Positions 20,418 through 31,749 of a DNA stretch of 64,000 nucleotides are shown in pieces (position 1 is the stretch's first letter; every line of letters begins with the position of its first letter). The translations under genes were made by a program, and so were the position numbers. The stretch is taken from NCBI GenBank assembly GCA_902728285.1, contig CACVBU010000185.1, forward strand, positions 986,845 to 1,050,844, read 5' to 3'. Below the pieces are notes generated by a model. That model had not been told where the DNA came from and made no database searches. It saw only the letters and a list, made by a program, of their open reading frames with translations. The DNA is from Clytia hemisphaerica (taxonomy: Eukaryota; Cnidaria; Hydrozoa; Leptothecata; Clytiidae).

Positions 20418-23400
20418 TTACAATTCTTTCTCCGTCCATTTAGTCCAAAACTCTTTACGGTTTCTCAAGGGTTTCAAGCAAGTCTTTTCTCTCCACCATT
20501 TTGTCAGATTTCGATATTGAGTTTTTACATAGTCTGTGGTATGTAACATCACACATAATCTACACATGAAATTAGTGTCTATCAGCTCGTAGGACTTTTT
20601 CCATTCAAAATATTTGTTGTACATAGAGTCATCTGTACTTAGTTGATGTAAATATCTTGCTAGTGACTGAGGAGAATTGTACTGGTCAACGTGTATAAAA
20701 CTATGTGTAGGAGCGATGGATTGATAGTCTTTGAGTGGTGCTCCCATCACGATTGGAATCACATCGTAACTGAAAAGAAAAGGAGTTTATAGTTCGAAAA
20801 AAACTTCTGCTTCCGTATATTCGTCAGCATAGAAGATTCGCCGAAAAAGATTTCGTCACTTGCTAATAATTTCGTCACTTTTTACCTATAAATAGTTTTT
20901 AACGACGAATAGTTTTGCCGAGGAATTAAGATAGAATAGAAAATACCATTAAACTGATCAATAGTTGCAATCCTTTATTGTAAGTAGGACATAAGCGCAA
21001 AATTTGGCTCTAAAGTAATCAATTTCAGCCCCCAATATATTTGGTAAAAACATTCGTTGGCAAGAATTAATCGTCGGTAAAAATAATCGTCGGCAATAAA
21101 ATTCGACGGCTATAAGAATTTATTCACTGAATGATTTATTACATTCTATTCACGATAAGTGTGCACTCTTTTTTCATTTGCCTATAACTTTTGAAGGAAT
21201 TCTTCAATCTTTATAAATTTGGTATTAATGGAAAGATATTACTGAGTGAAACAATTTGAAATAAAAAAAACTTTGAAAAGATTATAAAAAGGAAGATGAA
21301 AATGAAGAAGAAAAAAATGAAGATCTTGTAGAAAAGTGCTATAACTATCATTTTCACTGAAGTGAATCCTTAATCATCGAACGTCATCACTGTGAAAAAA
21401 ATTCTCAAAAATAATCATTCAATCAAAAGATATCAAACAAAGTTATAAGCTGATTGACGTCCAAAAACGCTTTCTGCAGTTTTTTGCTGTTTTTTGGGGT
21501 CACTCACTTATTTATTCATAGAATTATATTTCACAGGTCTATCGACCTCTACGAAATAATTTTAGATTTATAAATTGTCTAATTCTTCATCTGTCGTCCA
21601 GTCGTCAGAAGATATGGACAGAAGAGAAGACGTTGTTTTGGTCTTTGTCCTAGGTTTTCGAACTAGGCGAAGGTTTGTTCTAGGGCTTCCTCTTACATGC
21701 CAAACGAAATCATCATTTTTTAAATTCATTTTATTCGCCTTTTGGCACATAGCTTTAATAATTTTTCTTTCGTTGATGGTGAAGTCGTCTGTGATGCTAA
21801 AGCCACCAATTTCATTGAATCGTTTCAGCTTATGCAGATTTTGCATTATCCGTTCTTTTTCCTCTATACTTTTTAAGATCAACTTGATTGGACGCCAATG
21901 TAGCCCTTTTCGGCTTTGTCCAATGCGATGATGGTGGGACGGTTTGATATCTTGGACGCCAATGTTACCTAGTATACCTTCAATATCTATTTTGTCTTGT
22001 TCCTGTTGTTCCTCTTTGTTGTCTACCTCTAATTCCATCATTCCATGTATAATAATATTTCGTTTTCTTGATTCGATGTCTCTTTCTTCATTCTTGTTTT
22101 CTTGTTGGTGTTCTCTCACTGCTGATTTGAAATTATCCTTGTGTTTCTTAGTTATTTCAGCGTATGTTTTTTCTGATGTTTTTTCTATGTAATTCGTCGT
22201 TTGCTTTATTTCTTCTTTTATAATCTGCTTGGTTTTTATTTCAAAGTCAGCCATCTTATTGGTTAAGATGTTTTCGATATCGTTCTTAAGGCTGCGGTTC
22301 TTGGCTAGCTGGTTTTTGAGCTTTTTAATGACGTCGTCCTTCTTCTCAATCTCCCTCTGCATCATATGATACGAGTTCTCACCTATTTTACTCATTAGAG
22401 ATCGTGTTATCCGCACGCAATTCTGACATAGATATTGTTCGTTATAAGTGTTGGCAAAAATTTGCAGCTGATAAAGCGGTAATTGTGTGCACTCGTAGTG
22501 TACCATGCGGTGGCATTTTCGGCATTTTAGACGGTTTTGGTCATCATCATCTGAGCAGGAGGTGGGAGTGCATGTTTGGTTTTGTTTAGCTTCTTCAAAT
22601 GGTTGTTTTTCTTGCTTTTTGTCGGTTTTTTCGTTCATGTTTTTGATTTTGCTAAATTTCAACCATTTTTGAAGAACTTATTAACTTTGTATCATAACTT
22701 TATATTGAATAAATATTTTAATGAAATTTTTTCATAGTGATGATCTCCTAAGATCAAATAATCTCTCCAGTGAAAATGAAAGTTATACCATTTTTCTACA
22801 AGATCTTCATTTTTTTCTTCTTCATTTTCATCTTCATTTTTATAATTTTTTTAAAGTTTTTTTTATTTCATATTGTTCCACTCACTAATATCTTTCCAAC
22901 AATACCAAATTTATAAAGATTGAAGAATTCTTTCAAAGGTTATAGGTAAAAGAAAAAAGAGTGCACACTTATAGTGAATAGACTTTTTTAGTCACTTTTT
23001 TCCCACGACTTTTTATAAGGTAAGGTATTCCAAAAAAGAGCCCAGTGTGCGGTTTATTTTCCGAGTATCGGTAGCACCTTCTGTCTGTAAGGATAATAAC
23101 TCTGTGAGAACATACCTAAAATACCCCACTAGAAAACTAAACTATACAATATCCAATATCCAACTCGAAAAGACATTTTGAGAATCCCACACTGGATATT
23201 TCAGCTGAAAAAACCGGGTAGTGAAAATGAGGTTTTCAATTGAACGCTCACCTAAAAGTTTTGAAGAATTTTTCAGTGATATAATGTCGACAATTGGAAT
23301 TTTCAAACGCCAAATAAAATCGATATTCTCTTTGCAGCATTCTCATACAAGATACTGAATCTCGATCACAAGTTAAATTCCCACAATCTCCATAAATATC

Positions 23401-24210
23401 AACATCAATATATTTCCTCAGTTCTCTCACATATTTCATACGGCCGTTCAAATTATCACAATTCGAAACAAACCAAGCTATATTTTTGGTCTTTCCTTTC
23501 GCGTAATTTCGTCTTAACTTCATCTTTCTATGAAAAATTCTTTCACCGAATTTCCCATAGGGAGCTTCTACAGTGCTATCTGGGCGATAAGTAGCAGTCC
23601 AGTTAAAAACAGATTTTTCCGGTAAACGTCTTGTGTGCACCGGTGATTCAAGCTGATAGTAAACCCACAGTTGCCCGGGCTTCGATACCGGTCGTTTCAG
23701 ATGTTCCGGTATATCTTTAAAAAGCACCGCATCAGCAGTTTCATAGTCTCTCGGCTTCCGTACAAACCGACAATTCTTCACACTACATTGAGATCTTTGA
23801 AATTTCTCATCTGTCATAGTTTTATCATAAAAATATAACAAGATCTTAAGAGTTTTATTATTCACCATTTTCACTTTAGTTTTTGATTGTAAAAAGATTC
23901 GATCAGTGACAATCATATTAGGTAGATCAAATACCCCAGAAGCACGTTCCAAGTTATTTGAAGACGTCAGGTGGAAATTGTACGAAAAAGCAGGATACAT
24001 TCGTGAAATATCGTGTTTTGCGGACAATGGATTCTGTGTCTTTTTCTCTGAATTTCCTTCCATAACTAAATTGATTGTAACTTTTTGACCACGCACCATG
24101 GTAGTAGTAAAATACAAAAACCTTACAGCCCAAATGTTAGTCAACAGAAATAAGCAAATAACTATGAATATAAACTTTGGTAAACAGTAACGACGTGAAA
24201 AAACTCTCAT
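20418..24210 (-). CDS. Alpha-1,3-fucosyltransferase (GT10), two exons, 436 aa
   Basis: Exon 1 is 24210-23252 and exon 2 is 20769-20418. The GT-AG intron (donor GTGAGC, acceptor TTTTCAG) joins in phase 2. The product is a type II membrane protein: short basic cytoplasmic tail, a membrane anchor at residues ~13-32, stem, then a GT10 catalytic region. Visible family motifs are QLWVYYQLESPVH, FNWTATYRPDS followed by APYGKF, FYLAFENS (302-305) with YITEKFF, then after the splice YDVIPIVMG and SFIHVDQYNSP with LARYL. GT10 enzymes transfer fucose from GDP-fucose onto GlcNAc of glycans in the Golgi. Length is normal and no break is seen. One oddity: the residue before YITEK is His (309), where most members have Asp. 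The 2,482-bp intron contains the inverted-repeat unit with the PHD/ORF1p-like gene on the same strand. An upstream non-coding exon cannot be excluded. Confidence 0.9.
21145..22982. mobile_element. 1.84-kb unit with ~310-bp terminal inverted repeats enclosing an ORF1p-like gene
   Basis: The left end TCTATTCACGATAAGTGTGC is inverted at the right end (GCACACTTATAGTGAATAGA). The two arms stay alignable inward for roughly 310 bp: CCTATAACTTTTGAAGG, GGAAAGATATTACTGAGTGA, GAAGAAAAAAATGAAGATCT, then CATCACTGTGAAAAAA and AAAGTTAT all recur inverted. The right arm stops about 13 bases before the ATG at 22662; the left arm stops about 110 bases after the stop. I found no convincing target duplication. 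Architecture suggests a DNA transposon, but the only gene is not a recognisable transposase. Confidence 0.7.
21568..22662 (-). CDS. PHD-finger / coiled-coil / L1 ORF1p-like protein (364 aa)
   Basis: A single intact frame. Residues ~31-83 form a C4-H-C3 pattern (C31, C36, C47, C50, H55, C58, C79, C82) typical of PHD-type zinc fingers, with HYECTQLPLYQLQIF in the middle. Residues ~90-200 are rich in Lys/Glu/Asn/Gln and likely coiled coil. Residues ~205-300 (RKRNIIIHGM, then HHRIGQS, RPIKLILKS, EEKERIMQN) resemble the RNA-binding core of L1-type ORF1 proteins, followed by a basic tail. In known retrotransposons such a protein binds element RNA, but no reverse transcriptase is nearby and the gene sits inside terminal inverted repeats within the fucosyltransferase intron, same strand. 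Function here is unknown. It could be the accessory gene of a DNA transposon or a captured retrotransposon ORF1. Confidence 0.7.
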   Translation of the reverse strand: MKFSKIKNMNEKTDKKQEKQPFEEAKQNQTCTPTSCSDDDDQNRLKCRKCHRMVHYECTQLPLYQLQIFANTYNEQYLCQNCVRITRSLMSKIGENSYHMMQREIEKKDDVIKKLKNQLAKNRSLKNDIENILTNKMADFEIKTKQIIKEEIKQTTNYIEKTSEKTYAEITKKHKDNFKSAVREHQQENKNEERDIESRKRNIIIHGMMELEVDNKEEQQEQDKIDIEGILGNIGVQDIKPSHHHRIGQSRKGLHWRPIKLILKSIEEKERIMQNLHKLKRFNEIGGFSITDDFTINERKIIKAMCQKANKMNLKNDDFVWHVRGSPRTNLRLVRKPRTKTKTTSSLLSISSDDWTTDEELDNL

Positions 24211-24804
24211 GTTTGTCTTATATTGCAGTTTGGCAATGTAAGGGCGTCGTCAAACTCGTGGCCCTGTACTTCACATTAATATTTACAGCCAGCGATTGAT
24301 CTAAAGGCATAACTTTCTCAAAAGCATGTTCCTTATTTTGTTGGATCTCTTGAGAGTGTGCTCTCACAAGTATGCAATAATATGAAATTATTTGTAAAGT
24401 TATAACCTAATTTCCCCAGTTCAGTGTCATCGTTAAGTTATTTTGCCAGCTATTATATTGCCTAAGGATCACGAATAATAACAAAGGAGGAGTGCTTTTA
24501 ATCCGTTAATAAGGTGCTAGTAACTGAGAAGACCTCCTCCATTACAGTGCTTGAGTGTTTCATAATATTCGATGTTTAATTTGAAGGTATGTAATACTGT
24601 TTACTTGCCTATGGGATTTTAATGTGCGTGTTTGATAAGTTAATATTCAGACGCTGTGACAGGGTTATAAGTTGATGTTTGGATTAATAATATCGTGATT
24701 ATATTGTGTTTGTGTGATGTAACAGACATGCTAAATCTAGGGGGAGGTGCAAATTCTTTGGGATTTGCAATGGGGAAGTTCCAACCTTGGATCTACCCAT
24801 TTAG

Positions 24805-25065
24805 ACACCCCCTTCTCACAGACCCACTGACCAAAATATCGTCCCCGGTGGAAAATTGTCCTCTAATTTTTGTCCCCACTGAAAATAATCAAATAAACCA
24901 ACCCTCGCTGCGAAATACTATGCTATTTTCCCATCCCCACTGAATTTTCTGACTTGAATTCCCAGCCATAGAAGTATGGGAATGTCAATCCCCATTGAGT
25001 TTCCGTCCGTTATTTTCATCACCACTCTCGGAAAGAATCCTACCAGGTCTGTGAGAAAGGGGTGT
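24805..25065. mobile_element. Full-length CACCCC-family MITE
   Basis: A 261-bp unit starts ACACCCCCTTCTCACAGACC and ends GGTCTGTGAGAAAGGGGTGT. The flanks ATTTAG (24799-24804 and 25066-25071) look like a 6-bp target duplication. The interior has CCCACTGA-type repeats. No coding capacity. It is the best-preserved of about ten copies in the window. Confidence 0.75.
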
Positions 25066-25071
25066 ATTTAG

Positions 25072-28000
25072 TTAAAAAACCCGAAGGGTGAAATGATGAA
25101 TCTTCAACCTTTCTCAAGTAAGAAAAAGTGAGGCATTAAAATTTTCACCACATTAGAATCATGGATTGAATGTAGCTTTTTTCTGTTTTCCTACGACATA
25201 TTTTTCAAATTTGTCGATAGATTTGACTTTTAATCTGGTGTTTGCATGGGAGTTTTGCTGGAGTTTTTACTCTCATTTGATTTGGTTGGTCGTTAAGATG
25301 TAATAAAAGAATCTTATTACTTTTTCTAAAGAACGCGTCATCTCTATCACTTTAAATGACCAATTAGTGAAGTATGTTGTAAAAACTCCAAGGCATCTCA
25401 ATTGCATGAGGGCCACGGTGTCGAGTAGAATGTAAATGACTGCCAGTACGAAAATCTTTTCAATCTGCCGAAACGTTTAGACGGGGGTATGGTGGTTCCA
25501 ATTGGGATTGGGAAATAAGTGGCTTCAATTCCCATCCAAAAGTTTCAGATCTAGCCCCTTCGGGGCTTTGAAATCAGTAGATCTAATGGTTAGATTTAAG
25601 CTTTTTATGTTTTGCAGACCTTAGAAATTGGCTCCTTGTGCGAAATGAAGTTGAAATTAAAATAGTGGGGGGTTCACAGTTGGCGTGGGAGTGAAATCAT
25701 GCCTATTTTCGAGCGGAGTGGCAGAATTTGACGAAAGTTTTGGCAGAATTCCGGAGATTAGGTTTCGGAAACGGAAAATTGGTTTGTTTCAGTCTGCAAA
25801 TACGGAATTCAACAAAAAATTGGTCGGAATTTTGGATTAAAATTGTGAATTTTGAAGAAATAAATGATAATTGATCATTATTAACCATCAATATCATAAT
25901 CTTAAGACTTTAGAGGAATAAAAAAAGTGCACTATCAGTCCTTATTGGGACTATAGGGGCACACTTTAATGAATAAGCATCTAGTGTCAAAAGTTTTACT
26001 TTTCTTTATTAACATTTAGTCTTTTTTTCTGATACTATCGAAAGAATTATATATCAGAATTACCACCACAAATCTTTGACATACATAATGACGATCGTAA
26101 CATGGATAATCCCGCCTCTTTAAAAACTGCTGTCCAGACACATTATACTTGTAAATGTTTGGCCTTTTTGTTTCCTATTTTTTGAGGAAAGAACAAGGTA
26201 AAAAGCCCCAAAATCAAATTATGCTAAGTTTTGAGCATGATGATAAAAAGTCTTTTCCTGTAAAATTAGCTCAAATCTAATGAAGAAACATATTGGAAAA
26301 AAATCCAAAATTTGGCGCAAATTTGTCTAAAATCTTTCATTAAAAAATCTGGAAGTCACATTTGGAGGATTATTATTTGGGCCATTTTTTACCATTGAGT
26401 AAAAAATCTGAAAACTTCGTGCTCAAAATCCAAAAAACTCTACTTTCAGGCAGTTTTCGGCTCAAATTTGACTCTTTTGAAGACGGACCCCCGTCAAATT
26501 TAAACATTACCATTTTACATCATCGTACGAAAAATGAAAAAAATGTCAAGCTAATTGCGAGAAATGCTTACCCTGAATATCAGAGGTTGAGAATATTTCA
26601 AACTCTGAAGACGAATAATATAAATTTTATCGCGCGTGTGTCAATCTAATCACTGTAGAATAAATCAAAGATTAAGAGCAAACATTACCATATTTATGTC
26701 TAGCAGACTGTATCAGTATGCAGTTTACTATTTACGAATTCCCCAGAAACCTCCAAGTGTAATTGAAATGAGCTTCTTTCGAAAGAAATCTTTTACATGA
26801 TCCCCAAATGTATAGCAGTAATTACTTAACTTTTAATTATGGAAATGTCACTTTAATTGAATCGAAATAATAGACAGACTTATTTATTTTATGATTTTCT
26901 ATCACTGACTCTTTTTAAAAAGTATTGATGACATTTTTGAGTTGTGTTTTCAACAATGGGAATAAAAATATCAACTTTAAACTTCATCCAAGATCTTGGA
27001 TGGTCGTCATGGTTACTTTTCTCTGCGTTGATTGCGCGCTGAATAGAATCTGGATTGGTCGGCACAGGTCAATATATGATATCGGCCTGTGCTTTTCACG
27101 GTAAGAAATGCTCGTTTTCCTTAAAAATGACAAAAGCGAATTTCCCCAAATAAAAATAGATTTTTACGAACAAAAACGGCTGCAAACACTTTTACAGACC
27201 TTGTACTCTGTCTTTATGCAAAAAAAGAAAACGTAATGACGCATAACTTTTTACATAGTCCTTAAAATTTCATGTTAGGCATTTTTTGGCGGCCCAGACT
27301 TGCCAAAATTTTTTCTTTTTCGAAGATCGCGCTTTGTCAGATTATAAACATTACCATTTTGCATCATTGTGCAAAAAATCTAAAAAAATACCTAGTTAGT
27401 CGCAAGAAATATGCTCATTTTTTTATAAAACGAAACAAGAAAGCCAAAGTGACGTTAAAGGCCCAGCAGTTTTGGTAGTGTTAACATACTTTCCGTTGCA
27501 GAGTCGCTGTACAACTTAATTTACAGGAGCAAATTTTTTCTATACATAGAAATCTTTTGAGAAAAGTATTTCATACAGTTTAAAAAAGGGAGATTTGACC
27601 ATATTACTCGGAGGTATTAATCATATGTGGTTTTTTCTTATGCATGCGCACAATAAAAAGTCAGATGACTCGATTTTTAGCCTGGATTCGTCAATTGATA
27701 ATTGCGCGCACAGGCCCCCACAAAGTCAAATCTTTTCAACCAGTTGCGTTTTAAAGGTCCATTCCGCTGCGCGCTGGGCCAATTAAAGTTCCTTGATCCA
27801 GAAAGTAAAAAATGCAAAGGATGGATCCTTTAATAGGCGGACACCATTGGCAAAAAACGATTTATGAACTGCTAATTCAAATAATTTTCTCTAGAAATAG
27901 AAGTGTCATGAACTTGATTATTTGACCAGAGTTAGTTTATATTGGCACAAAATTAGTACATCGCATTATACCCATTGATTTCAAAGTTCCGAAGGGGCTA

Positions 28001-28160
28001 GATCCGAGCTCCAAGATGGGAAATGGGAAGTGAAGATTCATCTCTAGAGCCCCTTCCGGGCTTCGAGCTCAATGATTATACCCCGAAAAAAAGAAGAAGA
28101 ACGGCAAAAGAGATGAACAAGTAGCTCAAATTTTTCTTCCAAAAAATATGCACTAATATA
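25072..28160. other. Gene-free stretch with weak repeats
   Basis: I see no supportable gene. A hairpin-forming TAGCCCCTTCGGGGCTTTGAA lies near 25552, and a related GGGGCTAGATC / AGAGCCCCTTCCGGGC pair lies near 27995-28060. A diverged direct repeat (AAACATTACCATTTTRCATC... AATTGCGAGAAAT) is at about 26500-26590 and 27335-27410. A short inverted pair GGCACAGGTC / GGCCTGTGC is near 27060-27095. Confidence 0.5.
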
Positions 28161-28403
28161 CACGTTTTTTTTTATAAGAACGTCAAAAATTTTAGAAGCC
28201 TTCGGATGTTCTTAGTTTTTTGGATTTGAAGCCTAAAAATGTTCTTAAAATGTTCTTATTTTCAGCATTTTTTGAGCATTTTGATGTAATTTCTTAAGAA
28301 AATGTATCTTTTTAAGTCTCCAAAGCCTTAGAATGTTCTTAGAATGTTCTTAAATTTTTGGGCCTTATGTTCTTATATAGTTTGTTCTTATAAAAAAAAC
28401 GTG
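28161..28403 (-). mobile_element. ACACGTTTTT MITE, TA-flanked
   Basis: A 243-bp unit starts CACGTTTTTTTTTATAAGAACG and ends CTTATAAAAAAAACGTG, with TA on both sides (28159-28160, 28404-28405). Contents are the reverse complement of the copy at 29757-30008: AAGCCTTCGGATGTTCTTAG on the left, the GGCCTTATGTTCTTATATAG end on the right. Confidence 0.8.
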
Positions 28404-29257
28404 TACGCTGTTTGCAGAAAACGTACTCGAATCAACTAGTCATGCATCAAACCATTTATCAAGCTCATTAAAAGAAAACATCTTTATCAAATTAATGATC
28501 CTTAAAATCGATTAAAGTAGCATTTTCAAGAATCATTATTTGAACAGTCTCAATTACAATAGAAAGGATGATTAAGAGGAAAAATAGAAATGATTGCCGA
28601 TGAGTCGTAAATATGATGTTGTTTACAACGTACCGTTCCGTATTAAAACATACCGTACTTACTCAAAAAATTCAAAAAGTTCCCTTTAACAGTCATAATC
28701 AAAAGCGCCAAAGTCGCAAAAAATAGCTAAACCAAATTTTCACGATTTATCCCTTTCGATTGTCAAGGGAGCTTTTGGATTGTTTCGGGTAATTATGGTA
28801 GCCTAAATTATGGGCCAAGCAGACCGAAATAAGTAATTCGGGATTTCTTTGAAGGTCTAACAGTTTATCATATCTAACTTCTATCATTCGAATCTTTTTA
28901 TGATTCGAATTAATTCTCAGTCCGCGTTAAAGGAAAACCCCTGCGCCGTTAAATACTTTCCATATAATTCCTTTCATCATGATTCAAACAAATTGAACTT
29001 TCCGTTTGACTTTGAATTAGCGAGAGTTAGAACCTATAAAACTATAATTTTTGATAGAGCCTTTTGGAAAGAATTCTTCGTATCCCAGATGATTTTTATA
29101 ACTCACACTGAAGCAAAATCTGGTTCTAAAAATTCAATCTTGAATTAATTGAAAAGTAAAATATGTCGAAGGTAAGAGACACAATCAACATATGGGAACC
29201 TAGAACTAAAATTTTCATAATTAATTATGTACTTAAAATGCACAGAATAAATCTTTT
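28404..29257. other. No recognisable feature
   Basis: AT-rich sequence. The longest open frames (about 80 codons) lack protein-like composition, start context or splice partners. I see nothing to annotate. Confidence 0.5.
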
Positions 29258-29356
29258 CCCAGCTGGCACAAAAAGTTTTTTCGACGTTTATCTAATGTTC
29301 AAAACGTCCATATAACGTTAAACTGAACGTCGAAACAACGTTGTGTGTCAGCTGTG
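29258..29356. mobile_element. ~100-bp AACGTT mini-element
   Basis: CCCAGCTGGCACAAAAAGTT at the left is inverted by AACGTTGTGTGTCAGCTG at the right, with several internal AACGT/ACGTT palindromes. The same layout occurs at 47782-47874, and degenerate versions lie near 32260-32325 and 40652-40712. Tiny palindromic MITE. Confidence 0.6.
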
Positions 29357-29484
29357 CTAAGATAATAAGCTTTGACTCTCCACGAAGTGCCGCGCCTACT
29401 TACACTGTCAACTTTGGCTATTTTGTATTTAATATCTCGTTTACGAGAAAGATAACTTTGAAGAGGCTAAGCACTCAAATTTTA

Positions 29485-29650
29485 ATAAGAGCCAATCAAA
29501 AAGCCTATTTCTTAAAAGAGCCAATCAAATTGACCTATTTCTTGAAAGAGCCAATCAAATTGACCTATTTCTTAAAAGAGCCAATCAAATTGACCTATTT
29601 CTTAAAAAAGCCGATCAAAATGACTTTTCTTAAAAGAGCCAATCAAAATG
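29485..29650. repeat. 30-bp tandem repeat, ~5 copies
   Basis: Unit AGAGCCAATCAAATTGACCTATTTCTTAAA. The period is a multiple of three, which creates a spurious open frame (29341-29796). A single related unit lies near 31340. Confidence 0.8.
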
Positions 29651-29756
29651 ACTTTTCCAGCTGTAGGTTTAAGATAAGTACGTCAATTTTGGCTCAAATT
29701 GAATGCTCATTTTCCCAAAATTTGACAAGGAAATTAGTCTACTTCCAATTTGATTA

Positions 29757-30008
29757 CAAGTTTTTTTTTATAAGAACAAACTATATAAGAACATAAGGCT
29801 TCGAGGCCCAAAGATTTAAGAACATTCTAAGAACATTCTAAGGCTTTGGAGACTTAAAAACATGCAATTTCTTAAGAAATTACATCAAAATGCTCAAAAA
29901 GTGCTGAAAATAAGAACATTTTAAGAACATTTTTAGGCTTCAAATCCAAAAAACTAAGAACATCCGAAGGCTTCGAAAATTTTTGACGTTCTTATAAAAA
30001 AAAACGTG
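29757..30008 (+). mobile_element. ACACGTTTTT MITE with an empty-site counterpart
   Basis: A 252-bp unit from CAAGTTTTTTTTTATAAGAAC to GTTCTTATAAAAAAAAACGTG, flanked by TA at 29755-29756 and 30009-30010. The paralogous segment at 31456 has a single TA at this point, directly supporting insertion with TA duplication (Tc1/mariner-type). Confidence 0.85.
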
Positions 30009-30503
30009 TATACGCAAGATGACCAGTCGGTGTGATTTTGTCACGATTTAGAAGTAAGTTTGACATCTGCATTGGCAGTTTCAATTGACCTATTTATTAA
30101 AAAGATCCAGTCAAAATGGGGATTTAATGTAAAGGTTAAATCACATTTTAACTTTATTTCGACCCGCACGCTCCAACGCCCTCTCAGCCAGCTTGCATCT
30201 GAGCAAATCACGCCATATCAGAGGGGGCCGTTCGGCACTTTCCACGGTTCAGCAAATTCCTAGCTTTCATTCTCCTCGGAAAACAGAGCCTCTAACCTTC
30301 TTTCTGTAATTGGAGCTGTGCAAGATCTAGCCAGAAAATTTTTTTAAAGTTTATATCTTGTGATATACATTCAATCATGCCTTCTGATAAACAAATACGA
30401 GAAAAATGTAAAGAATTAATTGGGCATTAATTGTAACGCTCGTACAAAAATTTCGCTGTTAAAAGAGAAATTAGTCGACCGTAGCATAGATTTAGAGACA
30501 TTA

Positions 30504-30763
30504 CACGTTTTTTTTTATAAGAACAAACTATATAAGAACATAAGGCTTCGAGGCCCAAAAATTTAAGAACATTCTAAGAACATATAACATATTAAGGCTT
30601 TGGAGACTTAAAAATATGCAATTTCTTAAGAAATTACATCAAAATGCTCAAAAAATGCTGAAAATAAGAACATTTTAAGAACATTTTTAGGCTTCAAATC
30701 CAAAAAACTAAGAACATCCGAAGGCTTCGAAAATTTTTGACGTTCTTATAAAAAAAAAACGTG
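30504..30763 (+). mobile_element. ACACGTTTTT MITE
   Basis: A 260-bp copy, same orientation as 29757-30008 and nearly identical, with a small AT insertion near 30580. TA precedes it; the base pair after it is CA, a mutated duplication. Confidence 0.8.
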
Positions 30764-31749
30764 CACAAGAAAAAGAAAACACTATTACGAACGATTCTAC
30801 AAGTGTAGCATATATTCTACCCAAAGTTAGTGGAAGAGGTATTGAAGCATCTCAATTTGACTACGAACGACAAGGAGAAAAACAAGAGTAAGAAATCTAC
30901 CAAGCAGAGATAGCGCTCGAGAGTGGAAGAAATTAGCAGTGAAGAGAGCAGCAGCGAATAGACCGATTCAACAAGCTTGTCGGACGGAGAAGAGACCTCG
31001 AAAGGAAGCAAGGGGAAGAAAGCTACAAGAAAGTTTGGTAAGAACAATTCTTTACTTCAAAGTCTTCACTGGCATTAACCTACAGTGTGGCTCCGGCTGT
31101 TAAGAACAAAAATCTTCAAGGGAAATATGTTCCCCTGTACAAACTTTTGCTTGGCTTTGAGTTTCGAGGACAAGAAACGGCTAGTGTTTGGAGTGAACCT
31201 TCGGTTGGGACAATTTTACCCAAAACATTTCCTGTGTAGTTAGCCAAGAATCATGCGAAATAATGAAATACAAATTATCTCAAGTTATTACCCCTCCGTG
31301 CCTATGAAAGTACAAGTTAAATGACCTATTTATTGAAAGAGCCGATCAAAATGACTTTTCCGGCTGTAAGTTGAAGATAAGTACATCAACTTTGGCTCAA
31401 ATTGAAAGTTCATTTTCTCAAAATTTGAAAAGGAAATAAATAAGACAACTTCATTTTGATTATACGCAAGTTGACCAGTTGGTGTGATTTTGTCACGATT
31501 TTATTAGAAGTAAGTTTGACATCTACATTGGCCATTTCACGTCGAAAGGAATCATGGGTAATCCGTACCGACGCCCTCTACTTCCAATTAGTCAAAAGAA
31601 TTAGCCGCCACACTCTCAATTCTACAAAGAAAATAAACAAACTATTCACAAAAACTGAATAATTTCTTTTACATAAGGAAAAACAGAGACCCGCTAGGTA
31701 GGCAGATAAGAAACTTCAGGCGGTCAGTCCAAAAGCCACAGGGTCTCTT

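Larger units (their letters stand above)
29640..31545. repeat. Duplicated segment: 29640-30090 and 31330-31545
   Basis: ATCAAAATGACTTTTCCAGC, AAGATAAGTACGTCAATTTTGG, TGACCAGTCGGTGTGATTTTG and AAGTAAGTTTGACATCTGCATT in the first copy recur in order in the second with a few changes. The first copy is interrupted by the MITE at 29757-30008; the second has an unoccupied site at the same point (GATTATACGCAAG near 31456). Between the copies lie another MITE and non-coding sequence with fragmentary frames. Confidence 0.75.

Noticed and set aside
29341..29796. 151-codon protein with YFLKEPIKLT repeats
   Set aside because: Generated by the 30-bp tandem repeat and running into a MITE; no signal, splice sites or start context.
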